Assembly (NCBI GenBank): GCA_002779605.1
Contig: PEWE01000033.1
Span: 90,805-154,804, forward strand
DNA: 64,000 nucleotides
Origin: Zetaproteobacteria bacterium CG06_land_8_20_14_3_00_59_53
GTDB lineage: Bacteria > Pseudomonadota > Zetaproteobacteria > Mariprofundales > Mariprofundaceae
Direction of reading: 5' to 3'
Under the pieces are notes generated by a model that saw nothing but the letters and a program-made list of their open reading frames with translations, ran no database searches and was not told the origin of the DNA. A program made the translations under genes and the position numbers. Shown here in pieces: positions 1 through 7,785 of the stretch. The stretch's first letter is position 1; each line of letters begins with the position of its first letter.

Positions 1-52
1 GTATTCACAGGTTTTAACGATAAAAAAGGACTTATGATCTGCGCCCATCAAA

Positions 53-82
53 CAAAAAAAGAGGCCGGCGTGTGCCGGCCTC
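53..82 (-). terminator. Rho-independent terminator of the 67-aa gene at 107-310
   Basis: A perfect 9-bp stem (GAGGCCGGC at 61-69 and its complement at 74-82) with a 4-base loop is followed, reading the minus strand, by a run of seven T. It lies 25 bases past the stop of the minus-strand gene at 107-310, as expected of an intrinsic terminator. Confidence 0.85.
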
Positions 83-106
83 CTCGAAGGGTACTGATTG
101 CTGCTA

Positions 107-310
107 TCAGGCACCGGCCTTCAGCATATTGGTGAGATTGTACAGGGTACCAAGATCAATCAATTGCGGGGCTTTCTTGCCCTGTTTGATGACCAGATCG
201 GTCCCTTCGCGGTGTTCGACGGAGGTATTCACCCGCACATCGGCACCGTATTTCTTTTCGACGGCTGCCAGATAATTGGCAATGGCCTGTTTGACTGCAT
301 TGGTAGACAT
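107..310 (-). CDS. 67-aa protein of unknown function, tandem paralogue 1
   Basis: Small soluble protein, no signal peptide or membrane segment. The frame extends upstream, but the ATG at 310 is chosen because AGGAG sits just before it and the second copy (514-717) starts at the equivalent residue. The two 67-aa proteins align without gaps, sharing VKQAI, AVEKK, GTDLV.KQG.KAPQ.IDLGTL and NLTN. The N-terminal half looks helical and amphipathic. I do not recognise the family. An own terminator and a 134-bp AT-rich upstream region suggest it is transcribed separately. Confidence 0.75.
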   Translation of the reverse strand: MSTNAVKQAIANYLAAVEKKYGADVRVNTSVEHREGTDLVIKQGKKAPQLIDLGTLYNLTNMLKAGA

Positions 311-405
311 AGCGTCGCTCCTGTCTGTATTTAATGGATGAATAGTAGATATCAATTGTGACCGGATGATGTTAATCACGTAAAAAAACGTTTATTTTTC
401 AATTC

Positions 406-411
406 ATTATA
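406..411 (-). promoter_or_regulatory. Possible -10 element upstream of the first 67-aa gene
   Basis: TATAAT on the minus strand in an AT-rich stretch (about 385-425) about 95 bases upstream of the start at 310. No convincing -35 at 17 bases, so this is only a candidate. A second possibility, TTGATA/TAAATA with a 16-base spacer, lies nearer the start. Confidence 0.3.
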
Positions 412-513
412 AATTATCGAAATGTGATCCGGAACACATCCAAGAGCATGCCGGGATGGCTTGAGATAACCGGACCGGTCTTGCCGGCCCGGCCGGATCA
501 CCCTCTGCCGGTT

Positions 514-717
514 TCAGTCGGCGGCATTCAGCAGGTTGGTCAGATTATTCAATGTGCCCAGGTCGATGACCTGCGGGGCCTTGCCTCCCTGCTTCAGCAC
601 CAGATCAGTGCCGTCGGCATGCTTCACCCAGGTTTGCATACGCACTGCCGTGCCGTGCTTCTTCTCGACGGCATTCAGATAATGATCGATAGCCTGTTTG
701 ACGATGATATTGCTCAT
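514..717 (-). CDS. 67-aa protein of unknown function, tandem paralogue 2
   Basis: Same length and same blocks as the protein at 107-310, so the pair is a tandem duplication that has diverged (for example YGADVRVNTSV against HGTAVRMQTWV). The ATG at 717 is preceded by AAAGGAG, which fixes the start; the frame upstream of it is not shared with the paralogue. No export signal or recognised domain. The 203-bp spacing and separate ribosome-binding sites leave open whether both are on one transcript. Function unknown. Confidence 0.75.
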   Translation of the reverse strand: MSNIIVKQAIDHYLNAVEKKHGTAVRMQTWVKHADGTDLVLKQGGKAPQVIDLGTLNNLTNLLNAAD

Positions 718-766
718 GGACTCACTCCTTTCCACTCGGGATGCGCCAAGCCTGTGGGAAAAACGT

Positions 767-780
767 GACATCCTGATGTC
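767..780. repeat. 14-bp palindrome upstream of the second 67-aa gene
   Basis: GACATC-CT-GATGTC, arms perfectly complementary, 50 bases upstream of the start at 717, in the gap between mutM and the small gene. It could be an operator; no T-tract follows, so it is not an obvious terminator. Confidence 0.35.
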
Positions 781-839
781 CTGCGGATAAAAAACTGTTC
801 AAATCCAATTCATTGCGCAGTTAGATAAGCCGCGGTTAG

Positions 840-1652
840 CTAATGCTGGCAGTCCGCACAGTAGAAGGTGCTGCGCCCGGCCTGCAGGCTGCGACGGATA
901 CTCTTCCCGCAGATACCGCACGGCTCACCCTCCCTCCCGTACACGGCAAAGCTATGCGCGAAATAGCCGGGGCTGCCGTCCACCCGGGCGAAATCGCTGA
1001 TCGTGCTGCCACCCGATGCGATGGCTTCGGCCAGTACCTCGCGCACCGCCTGCACAAGCCTTTGCAAGCGCCCCCGAGCGATGCGCCCTGCTGCCCGCTG
1101 TGGATGGATGCCGGCGCGGAACAGCGCTTCGCAGGCATAGATATTACCGACCCCGACCACCATCTGCGCATGCATCAACAGCGGTTTGATCGGCCCCTTC
1201 CTCCCCTTGCAACAGGATGCCAGATAAGCGGCGTTGAAATCATCGGCCAGCGGCTCCGGCCCGAGATTCGCGAACCACGGATGCGTCTGCCAACAATCCA
1301 CCGGCATCAGCCCGGCATAGCCGAAACGACGGGCATCGCGATAGATCAGGCAATCGCCACCGGACAGTGTAAGCCGCACATGCTCGTGCGGCTGTAGCGG
1401 CGCGGATGCAGACAGCACATGAAAGCGCCCGGTCATGCCCAGATGCCAGACCAGCATCAGATCCCCGAACAGAAATTGCAGGTATTTGCCACGCCGCTCC
1501 ACCCGCTCGCAGATCCGCCCGTGCAGCACGGACATCTCCGGCAGGGGAAAACGCAGATCGGGACGCCGGCACAGCACGGATTCGATGCGCCGTCCGGTCA
1601 GGTGCGGTGCCAGACCACGGCAAACCGTCTCAACCTCGGGTAATTCAGGCAT
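840..1652 (-). CDS. mutM: Formamidopyrimidine-DNA glycosylase (Fpg/MutM)
   Basis: Bifunctional base-excision repair enzyme that removes 8-oxoguanine and formamidopyrimidines and nicks the abasic site. At 270 aa it is the usual family length. It begins MPELPEVE, where Pro2 is the Schiff-base nucleophile and Glu3 the general acid; Lys56 lies in the RRGKYL loop expected to contact DNA. The C-terminal zinc finger is intact, with cysteines at 245, 248, 265 and 268 (CGIC...CADC). It follows the outer-membrane protein gene by 14 bases on the same strand and is probably the last gene of that operon, although it has no functional tie to the transporter. Confidence 0.97.
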   Translation of the reverse strand: MPELPEVETVCRGLAPHLTGRRIESVLCRRPDLRFPLPEMSVLHGRICERVERRGKYLQFLFGDLMLVWHLGMTGRFHVLSASAPLQPHEHVRLTLSGGDCLIYRDARRFGYAGLMPVDCWQTHPWFANLGPEPLADDFNAAYLASCCKGRKGPIKPLLMHAQMVVGVGNIYACEALFRAGIHPQRAAGRIARGRLQRLVQAVREVLAEAIASGGSTISDFARVDGSPGYFAHSFAVYGREGEPCGICGKSIRRSLQAGRSTFYCADCQH

Positions 1653-1666
1653 GTTGGCATCCTTCT

Positions 1667-2815
1667 CTAAAAATATGCATCGAACTGTGCGACATACAGG
1701 TTCGTGCGCGCCCCGAACTCGCTGCCCGCTGGGCCGGCGAAGATATAACCGAAGACGCTCAACTCAAGATTGCGTGCCAGCGAACAGGTCAGCTTCGGCG
1801 CGACAAAACTGCTGCCCTTCACAACATCGAGGATAGTGCTTGCCTCCAGTCGCAACAGCGGCGTGAGATCATAACCGGCGGAAAGACCGGCCAGATGTTT
1901 GACCGTGCTGTTCAATCGTTCGTTCGCGCCGTTCACCCTGCCTGCCGCGCCGTTGAAAAAATACTCGCCGAGCAGGTACAGGCCTTCGGGAAAGGCTGCA
2001 TTCAGCACAGTGTATTCATACCCCGCACTGAGCTGCGTGTAGGCCGAAGCGCCGCTCGGCCGTGCGCGCAACATCTCGCCGTGCAATCCGCCGTCCAGCA
2101 CATTGGCCGCGAAGTCCGCACCGGCCACCTGTTCGCTGCCCATGCGACCGGCCAGCAGGGAGATATCGGCCTCGCCGAAGGTGTCGCGCACGCGCATCGC
2201 CGTTTTACGCGATACCGCATGCGCTCCTCTACCGGGTGCCGCCACCAGTTGTACGGCTCCCGACGGACGGTAGCGCCATTCGCCCAGCGCACTGTCCACG
2301 CCGATCTTCTGATCGCCTTCCAGCGCTGTCGGGTCCACCGGATTGAAGCGGTCCGTCGGATTCCACATCCGCCCGCTGCCCCATGCGATGCGCTGCCGGC
2401 CGAGCTTTACCTGCACATCGCCGTTGTCCCAGTTCACCCAGCCGCGATACAGGCGATGCCGCCAGAACATGCGGCCACGACGCAATACGGTTTGCTCGGC
2501 ATCCAGCCAGGTGGCCTCGGGGATGCGTGTGGCGGCCTGATAGACCGGGGTGGATACCAGCCCGCCTGCGGTGAACTCGTTGTCGTAGGCGAGATGCGCG
2601 TTCAACCGTCCTGATGCATCCAGCACCGGAGTGGTCCATTCCAGCCTCAGGCGATTCAGATCGGTCTGCACGACATGCCCTGCGGGATTGTCCCCGGCGA
2701 ACAACAGGTTGCGATAACTGCCGGAGAACTCCCCCGGCAGGCCTGTCTCCAGGGCGGTCGCAGGTGTTGCCGCACACAGGCAGCTGACAGATACCAGCAG
2801 GCAGCGGGCAATCAA
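1667..2815 (-). CDS. Predicted outer-membrane beta-barrel protein of an ABC/LolA-like operon
   Basis: 382 aa starting with a Sec signal peptide (hydrophobic core, then ATPATA before the mature end). The remainder is an alternation of short amphipathic strands and aromatic girdle residues typical of barrels, ending in the aromatic residue F of FDAYF. The only start that keeps the signal peptide is TTG at 2815, which overlaps the ATPase stop (TTGA), indicating coupling. No cofactor motif is visible. Its place after a LolA-like protein, two FtsX-type permeases and an ATPase suggests it is the outer-membrane partner of that exporter; this is inference from context. Confidence 0.75.
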   Translation of the reverse strand: MIARCLLVSVSCLCAATPATALETGLPGEFSGSYRNLLFAGDNPAGHVVQTDLNRLRLEWTTPVLDASGRLNAHLAYDNEFTAGGLVSTPVYQAATRIPEATWLDAEQTVLRRGRMFWRHRLYRGWVNWDNGDVQVKLGRQRIAWGSGRMWNPTDRFNPVDPTALEGDQKIGVDSALGEWRYRPSGAVQLVAAPGRGAHAVSRKTAMRVRDTFGEADISLLAGRMGSEQVAGADFAANVLDGGLHGEMLRARPSGASAYTQLSAGYEYTVLNAAFPEGLYLLGEYFFNGAAGRVNGANERLNSTVKHLAGLSAGYDLTPLLRLEASTILDVVKGSSFVAPKLTCSLARNLELSVFGYIFAGPAGSEFGARTNLYVAQFDAYF

Positions 2816-3501
2816 GCGGATGCATCCTCCTGCACCAGCCCGTCGCGCAGGTGCACAACCTGCCGGGCATGCGCCAGCACCAGCGGATCATGCGAAGAGA
2901 TCAGGAAGGTGGTGCCGCGCGTCTCGTTGAGCTGCTGCATCAGCTGCATCAGCGATTCCCCGGTATGACTGTCGAGATTGGCGGTCGGCTCATCGGCCAG
3001 CACGATATCCGGCGAAGTGGCCAATGCACGGGCCACGGCGATGCGCTGCTGCTGCCCGCCGGATAATTGATCCGGCCTGCGATCCCCCATGCCATCAAGC
3101 CCTACCTCGGCCAGCAACCTGTCGGCCACCGCATTGCGTTCGGCTGCGGAAACACCCTGTAACTGCTGCACATAGGCCACATTTTCGCGCGCGGTGAGCA
3201 CCCGGATCAGATTGTAGGCCTGAAACACAAAACCGATATGGCTCAAGCGGAATGCAGCACGCTCAGCGGCGGACAGCGACAACACATCACGCCCGGCTAC
3301 CGTCAAGGTTCCACTCTCCGGCCTGTCCAGCGTGCCGATGATATTCAGCAGCGTCGTCTTGCCCGAGCCGGACGGACCGGCAAGCGCCGTGAAGGCCCCT
3401 GCCTGCACGCTCAGCGAGACCCCGTTGAGCGCCTGTGCCTCCACCTCGCCGCTCCTGTAGCGCTTGCGGATATCCACCGCCTCAATCAATGCCACCTGCA
3501 T
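2812..3501 (-). CDS. ABC transporter ATP-binding protein, LolD/MacB type
   Basis: About 229 aa, one nucleotide-binding domain. Walker A GPSGSGKT (about residue 42), Q-loop FVFQAYNL, signature LSGGQQQR (about 146) and Walker B IVLADEPT are all intact, so it should hydrolyse ATP. The motif set is that of the LolD/FtsE/MacB branch, which works with FtsX-type permeases such as the two encoded upstream. ATG at 3501 is used; TTG at 3507 and a better-spaced GTG at 3495 are alternatives. It is separated from the permease by a 158-bp inverted-repeat element and its stop overlaps the start of the barrel gene. Confidence 0.92.
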   Translation of the reverse strand: MQVALIEAVDIRKRYRSGEVEAQALNGVSLSVQAGAFTALAGPSGSGKTTLLNIIGTLDRPESGTLTVAGRDVLSLSAAERAAFRLSHIGFVFQAYNLIRVLTARENVAYVQQLQGVSAAERNAVADRLLAEVGLDGMGDRRPDQLSGGQQQRIAVARALATSPDIVLADEPTANLDSHTGESLMQLMQQLNETRGTTFLISSHDPLVLAHARQVVHLRDGLVQEDASA

Positions 3502-3523
3502 CTCCAATCACCCGAAACCAGTG

Positions 3524-3681
3524 TCACCGCAAAGGACGCAGAGTTTCGCAAAGTAACAGCAGAGAAAAAACATAACCCATACTGATGATCCCCGATAACC
3601 ATATTCTCCTTCCTGTCAGACCGGCATCTATCTTTCTATTTTTTATCTTAACCTTGCGTAACTCTGCGTCCTCTGCGGTGA
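3524..3681. repeat. 158-bp MITE-like element with 31-bp terminal inverted repeats
   Basis: The left end (3524-3554) and the reverse complement of the right end (3651-3681) match at 28 of 31 positions; the core is ACCGCA.AGGACGCAGAG. The AT-rich 96-bp centre contains no credible gene. The ACCGCAGAGGACGCAGAG type of sequence recurs in many unrelated environmental bacterial genomes, so this is probably a non-autonomous mobile or palindromic repeat. It splits an otherwise tightly packed operon between permease and ATPase. No clear target-site duplication is visible. Confidence 0.75.
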
Positions 3682-3741
3682 GAGCCTTTGACCCTGCTCC
3701 TGCCTGTCGAGTGCATTGGCAAATGACATCTGGCGGGACCA

Positions 3742-5010
3742 TCACACCTCCCGCATCGCCGCAGCCGGATCCAGCCTCGCGGCCTTCCATGCCGGAAAGA
3801 GTCCTGCGACCACAGCCCCCAGTATCGCAGCCCCCAGAATGCCGAGCAGCGAATCAAAGGCCAGTAGCGGATGAATCACCGGACTCATATACATAAAGGA
3901 AAAGGCGACAGCGAACTGTGACAGATCGATACCTACTTTGCCGAAGTGCCATACCGCCCAGCCGCCCGTCATGAAGCCCAGCACGCTGCCCACCGAAACC
4001 AGGATCACCGTTTCCCAGATCACCATGAAAAACATCTGCGAGTCACGTACGCCCAACGCGCCCATCAGGCCGAATTCGCGGCTGCGCTCGTGCATGCTCA
4101 TCAGCATGGTGTTCAAGACCTCGGCCAGCACCACCAGAATCACCACGGCAAGCACGATCCACGTATAGGCATCGGCAAATGCCGACCATTGCTCGGCCAT
4201 CGGATCGATCTCGCTCCAACTCATGACCTCGTAGCCTGATGAATCCGCCGCGGCCGATTGCGAACCATCTCCTGCATGCAGCCGTTGGCGCAGTTGATCG
4301 ACGAGGCCCGTCACCTGCTCGAAATCATCCGCCCGCACCACGATATCGGTCACGCCCTGCCCCATATCCAGCCATTGCTGCGCCCTGCCAAGCGGCACCA
4401 CAGCGGCCAGATCATCGATATCCAGCACGCCGGAATGCAGCAGACCGCGCACGCGGAACACCTCGGAAGCGATATCCCCGTTATCCAGCGCCGCCATCAG
4501 CACCACCTTGTCGCCGAGTGCCACCTGCAGGCGGTCCGCCAGCCCGTCGCCCAGCACCACGGCGCGGTCATCGGAGTCCAGCAGCCAGCGGCCCTGTGTG
4601 ACAAATCCGGCCAGACGCGATAAATGCCGCTCCTTGTCCGCCTCGACTCCGTAGACCAGGGCTCCGGCATTGGCGCCTGCAACCGATGCCAGACCGGATA
4701 CCCGCAAGCGGCTGGTCACCGAATGGATGCCGGCAAGACCGTCCAGTGCCTGCATCACCTGCGCCGGATCCTTGATATGCCGGGCCAGCTTCAGGGTCTG
4801 CTGGAAACCGCTGGCATGGATCTGCAGATGGCCGGTCATGGTCAGCGCGAAATTTGTGCGGATCTGCTGCAGCCAGCCGTCGTTCATGGCCGAAAGAAAG
4901 GTCAGGGCGGCGATACCCAGAGCCAGCGCTGCGACCGTCAGGCCGGTGCGCAGCGGATGCAGCCAGAGATTGCGCCAGCCCAGTTTGAGATAAATGGAAA
5001 GATCAAACAT
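3742..5010 (-). CDS. ABC transporter permease, FtsX/LolE/MacB type (second of two)
   Basis: 422 aa with one membrane segment near residues 20-42, a long periplasmic MacB-like domain, then three membrane segments in the last 150 residues (around VVILVVLAEVLNTMLMS, VIWETVILVSVGSVLGF and LLGILGAAILGAVVAGL), the FtsX topology. The MSMHERSREFGLMGALG motif after the second segment is the coupling region found in this class. The start overlaps the stop of the first permease by 8 bases. With the LolA-like protein and ATPase it should form a heterodimeric lipoprotein-release or efflux-type transporter; the substrate is unknown. Confidence 0.9.
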   Translation of the reverse strand: MFDLSIYLKLGWRNLWLHPLRTGLTVAALALGIAALTFLSAMNDGWLQQIRTNFALTMTGHLQIHASGFQQTLKLARHIKDPAQVMQALDGLAGIHSVTSRLRVSGLASVAGANAGALVYGVEADKERHLSRLAGFVTQGRWLLDSDDRAVVLGDGLADRLQVALGDKVVLMAALDNGDIASEVFRVRGLLHSGVLDIDDLAAVVPLGRAQQWLDMGQGVTDIVVRADDFEQVTGLVDQLRQRLHAGDGSQSAAADSSGYEVMSWSEIDPMAEQWSAFADAYTWIVLAVVILVVLAEVLNTMLMSMHERSREFGLMGALGVRDSQMFFMVIWETVILVSVGSVLGFMTGGWAVWHFGKVGIDLSQFAVAFSFMYMSPVIHPLLAFDSLLGILGAAILGAVVAGLFPAWKAARLDPAAAMREV

Positions 5011-6229
5011 GATGGATGGCCTCGACCGGTTGCAGGCGCGCAGCGCGCCATGCCGGCACCAGCGAAGCCAGCAGAGCCGCCAGCAGCACCGAGGCCAGCG
5101 TGATCAACAGATGATCGGTATCGATTTCCGGGTGGATGACCGGATTGATATAGAAGCGGGTGATGGAATCCATCTGCGATGAGAGATCGATGCCGAGATG
5201 GTGGAAGATACCGACCAGAGACAGGCCGACAACAAGTCCCAGCGCACTCCCCGCCAGACCGAGCAGCACCGATTCGAGGCCGACAAGTGCGGCCAGCCGC
5301 CAGCCACCGCAGCCGAGTGCCAGCATGATGCCGAATTCATGCATGCGTTCCAGCGTGCTCATCAGCACCGTGTTCATCACCCCTGCCGCGACGATCAGCA
5401 GCACCACGCCGAGGAAGATGTAGTAGAAAGCATTCTCCAGATCCACCCACTGCTTCATCATCGGGTACATATCGTACCAGCGAAGAATCTCGTAGGCGTG
5501 CGCATCGCCCTGCCCGTTCAGCCCCTGCTTCAAGGCCGCGGTCAGTGCCTCCAGCTTGTCCGGCGGCGACTGCACGATGATGTCGGTCATTCGCCCCTGC
5601 ATGCCGAGCATGGCATCGAGACTGGCCAGCGGCACCACGACCAGACCGCGATCGATGCCCATCTCACCGCTCTCCACGATGCCGACAAGCGTGAAACGGT
5701 CGGCGGCCAGCGCCCCGAAGCGATCGGCTGCCAGCAGCACCAGATCGTCGCCTAGCGTAAGCCCGAGATTGCGCGCCGTGGTTGCGCCGAGCACGCAGGT
5801 ATTGCCGTCTCCGGGTGATACAAAGCGCCCGCGGCTGACCTTGGTATGCAGATTGGTGACGCGTACCTCGCGGACAGGATCGACACCGAGCAACACCAGG
5901 CCCTCGGAATTGTCATCGCCCGCTGCCAGCGCGAAGGTGCGGATGCGCCGGGTGTATTGCTGCACACCGAGCTTGATAAGCAGATCCTCCACGCGCTGCA
6001 CGTCCGGCAGATCACGACTGAGTTTGGGATGACGGAAATAGCCATCGGCGTGGATCTGCACACTTCCGATGATGGCCTGTTGCAGATTGCGCATCATCGA
6101 ATTGTGCACGCCGTCGTTAAACCCCCAGAGGAACAACAGGGCTGCAAGCCCGATGGCGATAGCGGCGATGGTGATCAGGCTGCGCCGTGCATTGCGCAGC
6201 ACATTGCGCCAGGCCAGCTGGAAGATCAC
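5003..6229 (-). CDS. ABC transporter permease, FtsX/LolE/MacB type (first of two)
   Basis: 408 aa, same plan as its neighbour: N-terminal membrane segment (SLITIAAIAIGLAALLFLWGF region), MacB-like periplasmic domain, and a C-terminal FtsX block with MSTLERMHEFGIMLALG. It starts at GTG (6229), 9 bases after the LolA-like stop, with only a weak ribosome-binding site, so translation is probably coupled. The two permeases are clearly paralogous but diverged, which suggests a heterodimer of the LolC-LolE kind. No substrate can be read from sequence. Confidence 0.9.
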   Translation of the reverse strand: MIFQLAWRNVLRNARRSLITIAAIAIGLAALLFLWGFNDGVHNSMMRNLQQAIIGSVQIHADGYFRHPKLSRDLPDVQRVEDLLIKLGVQQYTRRIRTFALAAGDDNSEGLVLLGVDPVREVRVTNLHTKVSRGRFVSPGDGNTCVLGATTARNLGLTLGDDLVLLAADRFGALAADRFTLVGIVESGEMGIDRGLVVVPLASLDAMLGMQGRMTDIIVQSPPDKLEALTAALKQGLNGQGDAHAYEILRWYDMYPMMKQWVDLENAFYYIFLGVVLLIVAAGVMNTVLMSTLERMHEFGIMLALGCGGWRLAALVGLESVLLGLAGSALGLVVGLSLVGIFHHLGIDLSSQMDSITRFYINPVIHPEIDTDHLLITLASVLLAALLASLVPAWRAARLQPVEAIHHV

Positions 6230-6238
6230 CGGCGGTGC

Positions 6239-6982
6239 CTAACGGCCCGCACGTTTGAGATTGGCACGGGTGAAAAGATTATCGTCCAGAGCCGCATCGA
6301 AGCTCACCTGTTCCAGAATCAGCTCGGTTTTTTTGCCCGGCTCATCCAGCGGCTGCATCGTCCAGTGCGAGGGAATCATGCGTCCGCCGAGTTGCTTCAC
6401 CTCGCTGAACAGCAGCTTGCGCACCTGCTTGCCGTGCTCGTCGAAAAAAGCCTCGGAAAGCGGGATACCGTCGTTGCGGATCACATGCTCCAGCCTGCCC
6501 CACACCACCGGCGCATCCTCTCTGGGCACGGATTCGACGGTAAAATCATCCGTTCCATGCGCGATGATTCGATGCGTGTAGTCATCCAGCACTGAGGATG
6601 ATTTGACCAGATCGTCGTTGGTGAAATCGGAACCCATCCATGAGGACAGCATCATCGAAGACGGGATGCGAATATCCCGTTCCAGCTTCGGCAGATACAT
6701 CCACAGATTGCCGCCCAGTTTCAGATAGCCCGTTCCGGCATCCTTGGCCGGATCGACGATACGGATGAAGAAACGCTTGCCGGGACGGTCGTCCCATGCC
6801 TGAAAGCGCACCGAGCGCTGCCAGTCCGGGGTGGACACGCGCATGCTGTAGGTGGCGATACTGGTTTGCGAACGCAACAGATCCTGCAAGGCCTGCATGG
6901 CGTGGTATGCCGCATCGTCAGCTGCCATCGACCGACCCCACGGCAACATCAGCAGCAGGGCAAACAGGGCAGCGCGCAACAT
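6239..6982 (-). CDS. LolA-like outer-membrane lipoprotein-sorting protein
   Basis: 247 aa from the ATG at 6982, which puts a Sec signal peptide (MLRAALFALLLMLPWGRSMAA) at the N-terminus; the open frame extends further up into the regulator gene but would bury that signal. The body has the pattern of the periplasmic LolA-like sorting family often encoded beside FtsX-type permeases: GYLKLGGNLWMYLP, then PSSMMLSSWMGSDFTNDDL. It should bind a lipid or acyl chain and pass it between the inner-membrane transporter and the outer membrane. It is the first transporter gene after the Crp-family regulator, 11 bases downstream. Confidence 0.85.
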   Translation of the reverse strand: MLRAALFALLLMLPWGRSMAADDAAYHAMQALQDLLRSQTSIATYSMRVSTPDWQRSVRFQAWDDRPGKRFFIRIVDPAKDAGTGYLKLGGNLWMYLPKLERDIRIPSSMMLSSWMGSDFTNDDLVKSSSVLDDYTHRIIAHGTDDFTVESVPREDAPVVWGRLEHVIRNDGIPLSEAFFDEHGKQVRKLLFSEVKQLGGRMIPSHWTMQPLDEPGKKTELILEQVSFDAALDDNLFTRANLKRAGR

Positions 6983-6993
6983 CGGGATGATGC

Positions 6994-7659
6994 TCAGGCG
7001 TCCAGAAACTGCCGCAACCTGTCGCGATAGATGATCGTGCGGCCGTTGGCCTGCGTCTCGATCACGCCCTGATCGGTGAGATCGCGCATCGAGCGGGTGA
7101 CTGTTTCCCGCTGGCAACTGAGTTTCATGGCAAGCTCGGCGTGGCCGACCAGCGGTACGCTGATCTGGTTCTGCGGAGCGTCGCCCCAGGCCTCCAGCGA
7201 TAACAGGTAGCGCGCGATCTTATGCGACACCTTGGGCTGACCGAGACGCTGGATGACCTCGTGCGAACGCACATAGCGCTCGACAAAATGGTGCATCAGG
7301 CGGCGATTAAAATCCTCGTTGTGCATCGCCTGCGCAAAAGCGGAGGCATCGATACGCAACAGGCAAACGGGGCTGACTGCTGTCACCGTGGCGGTACGCG
7401 TCACCTTACCGAACAACGACAACTCGCCGACCAGTTCGCCCGGCTGAAGCTTGTACAGCAGGGTCTCATGACCACTGGCGGTAACCAGCCGGATATCGAG
7501 ACGGCCTTCAAGGATCAGGTAGCAATCCGATTTGTGCCCCTCACCCTCGAAAAGCAGCACAGCGCCCTTTTCCAGACGCATCTGACTGGTTTGAGCGGAA
7601 TCAAAGTCCCCGAGCGTAAAATACGGCGGGGGCAGATCAAAGGGTTTCAATGAACTCAT
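6994..7659 (-). CDS. Crp/Fnr-family transcriptional regulator
   Basis: 221 aa from the ATG at 7659. N-terminal cyclic-nucleotide-binding fold (residues about 15-130, with GELVGELSLFG resembling the phosphate-binding cassette) and a C-terminal winged helix with recognition helix in LSCQRETVTRSMRDL. There is no N-terminal cysteine cluster, so it is not an oxygen-sensing Fe-S Fnr. It heads the LolA/permease/ATPase run and is divergent from the receiver-like gene; the intergenic palindrome GGTGA-N6-TCACC resembles a Crp half-site pair, which suggests autoregulation. The signal is unknown. Confidence 0.92.
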   Translation of the reverse strand: MSSLKPFDLPPPYFTLGDFDSAQTSQMRLEKGAVLLFEGEGHKSDCYLILEGRLDIRLVTASGHETLLYKLQPGELVGELSLFGKVTRTATVTAVSPVCLLRIDASAFAQAMHNEDFNRRLMHHFVERYVRSHEVIQRLGQPKVSHKIARYLLSLEAWGDAPQNQISVPLVGHAELAMKLSCQRETVTRSMRDLTDQGVIETQANGRTIIYRDRLRQFLDA

Positions 7660-7723
7660 ACAGGCAGAGTAAACGCAGCATTGCAGGGGGTAAAGACGGA
7701 AGATGCATATCCCGTGCCCGGCA

Positions 7724-7739
7724 GGTGACATTACTCACC
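7724..7739. promoter_or_regulatory. Crp-like operator GGTGA-N6-TCACC
   Basis: Perfect 5-bp inverted repeat with a 6-base spacer in the divergent region between the Crp-family regulator and the receiver-like gene. The Crp consensus TGTGA-N6-TCACA differs only in the outermost bases. It lies 65 bases upstream of the regulator start and 47 bases upstream of the other start, well placed to control both. Confidence 0.5.
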
Positions 7740-7764
7740 ATCCCCGGACGGGACATTCCGTTAA

Positions 7765-7784
7765 GTTCGCCCGGTGAGGTGAAC
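7765..7784. repeat. Inverted repeat GTTCGCC/GGTGAAC over the ribosome-binding site
   Basis: Two 7-base arms with one mismatch and a 6-base spacer, directly before the ATG at 7786. The right arm contains the ribosome-binding GAGGTGA, so it could act as an operator or an RNA hairpin masking translation; no direct evidence favours either. Confidence 0.35.
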
Positions 7785-7785
7785 A

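Noticed and set aside
1..9. GTATTCACA resembling a DnaA box at the window start
   Set aside because: One mismatch and isolated; too common to interpret.
1406..2614. Long open frame (402 codons) on the plus strand
   Set aside because: It is antisense to mutM and the barrel gene, has no family features, and arises from GC-rich codon usage.
3585..3896. Short frames within the inverted-repeat element
   Set aside because: They arise from the repeat and the adjacent permease gene; no ribosome-binding site or family.
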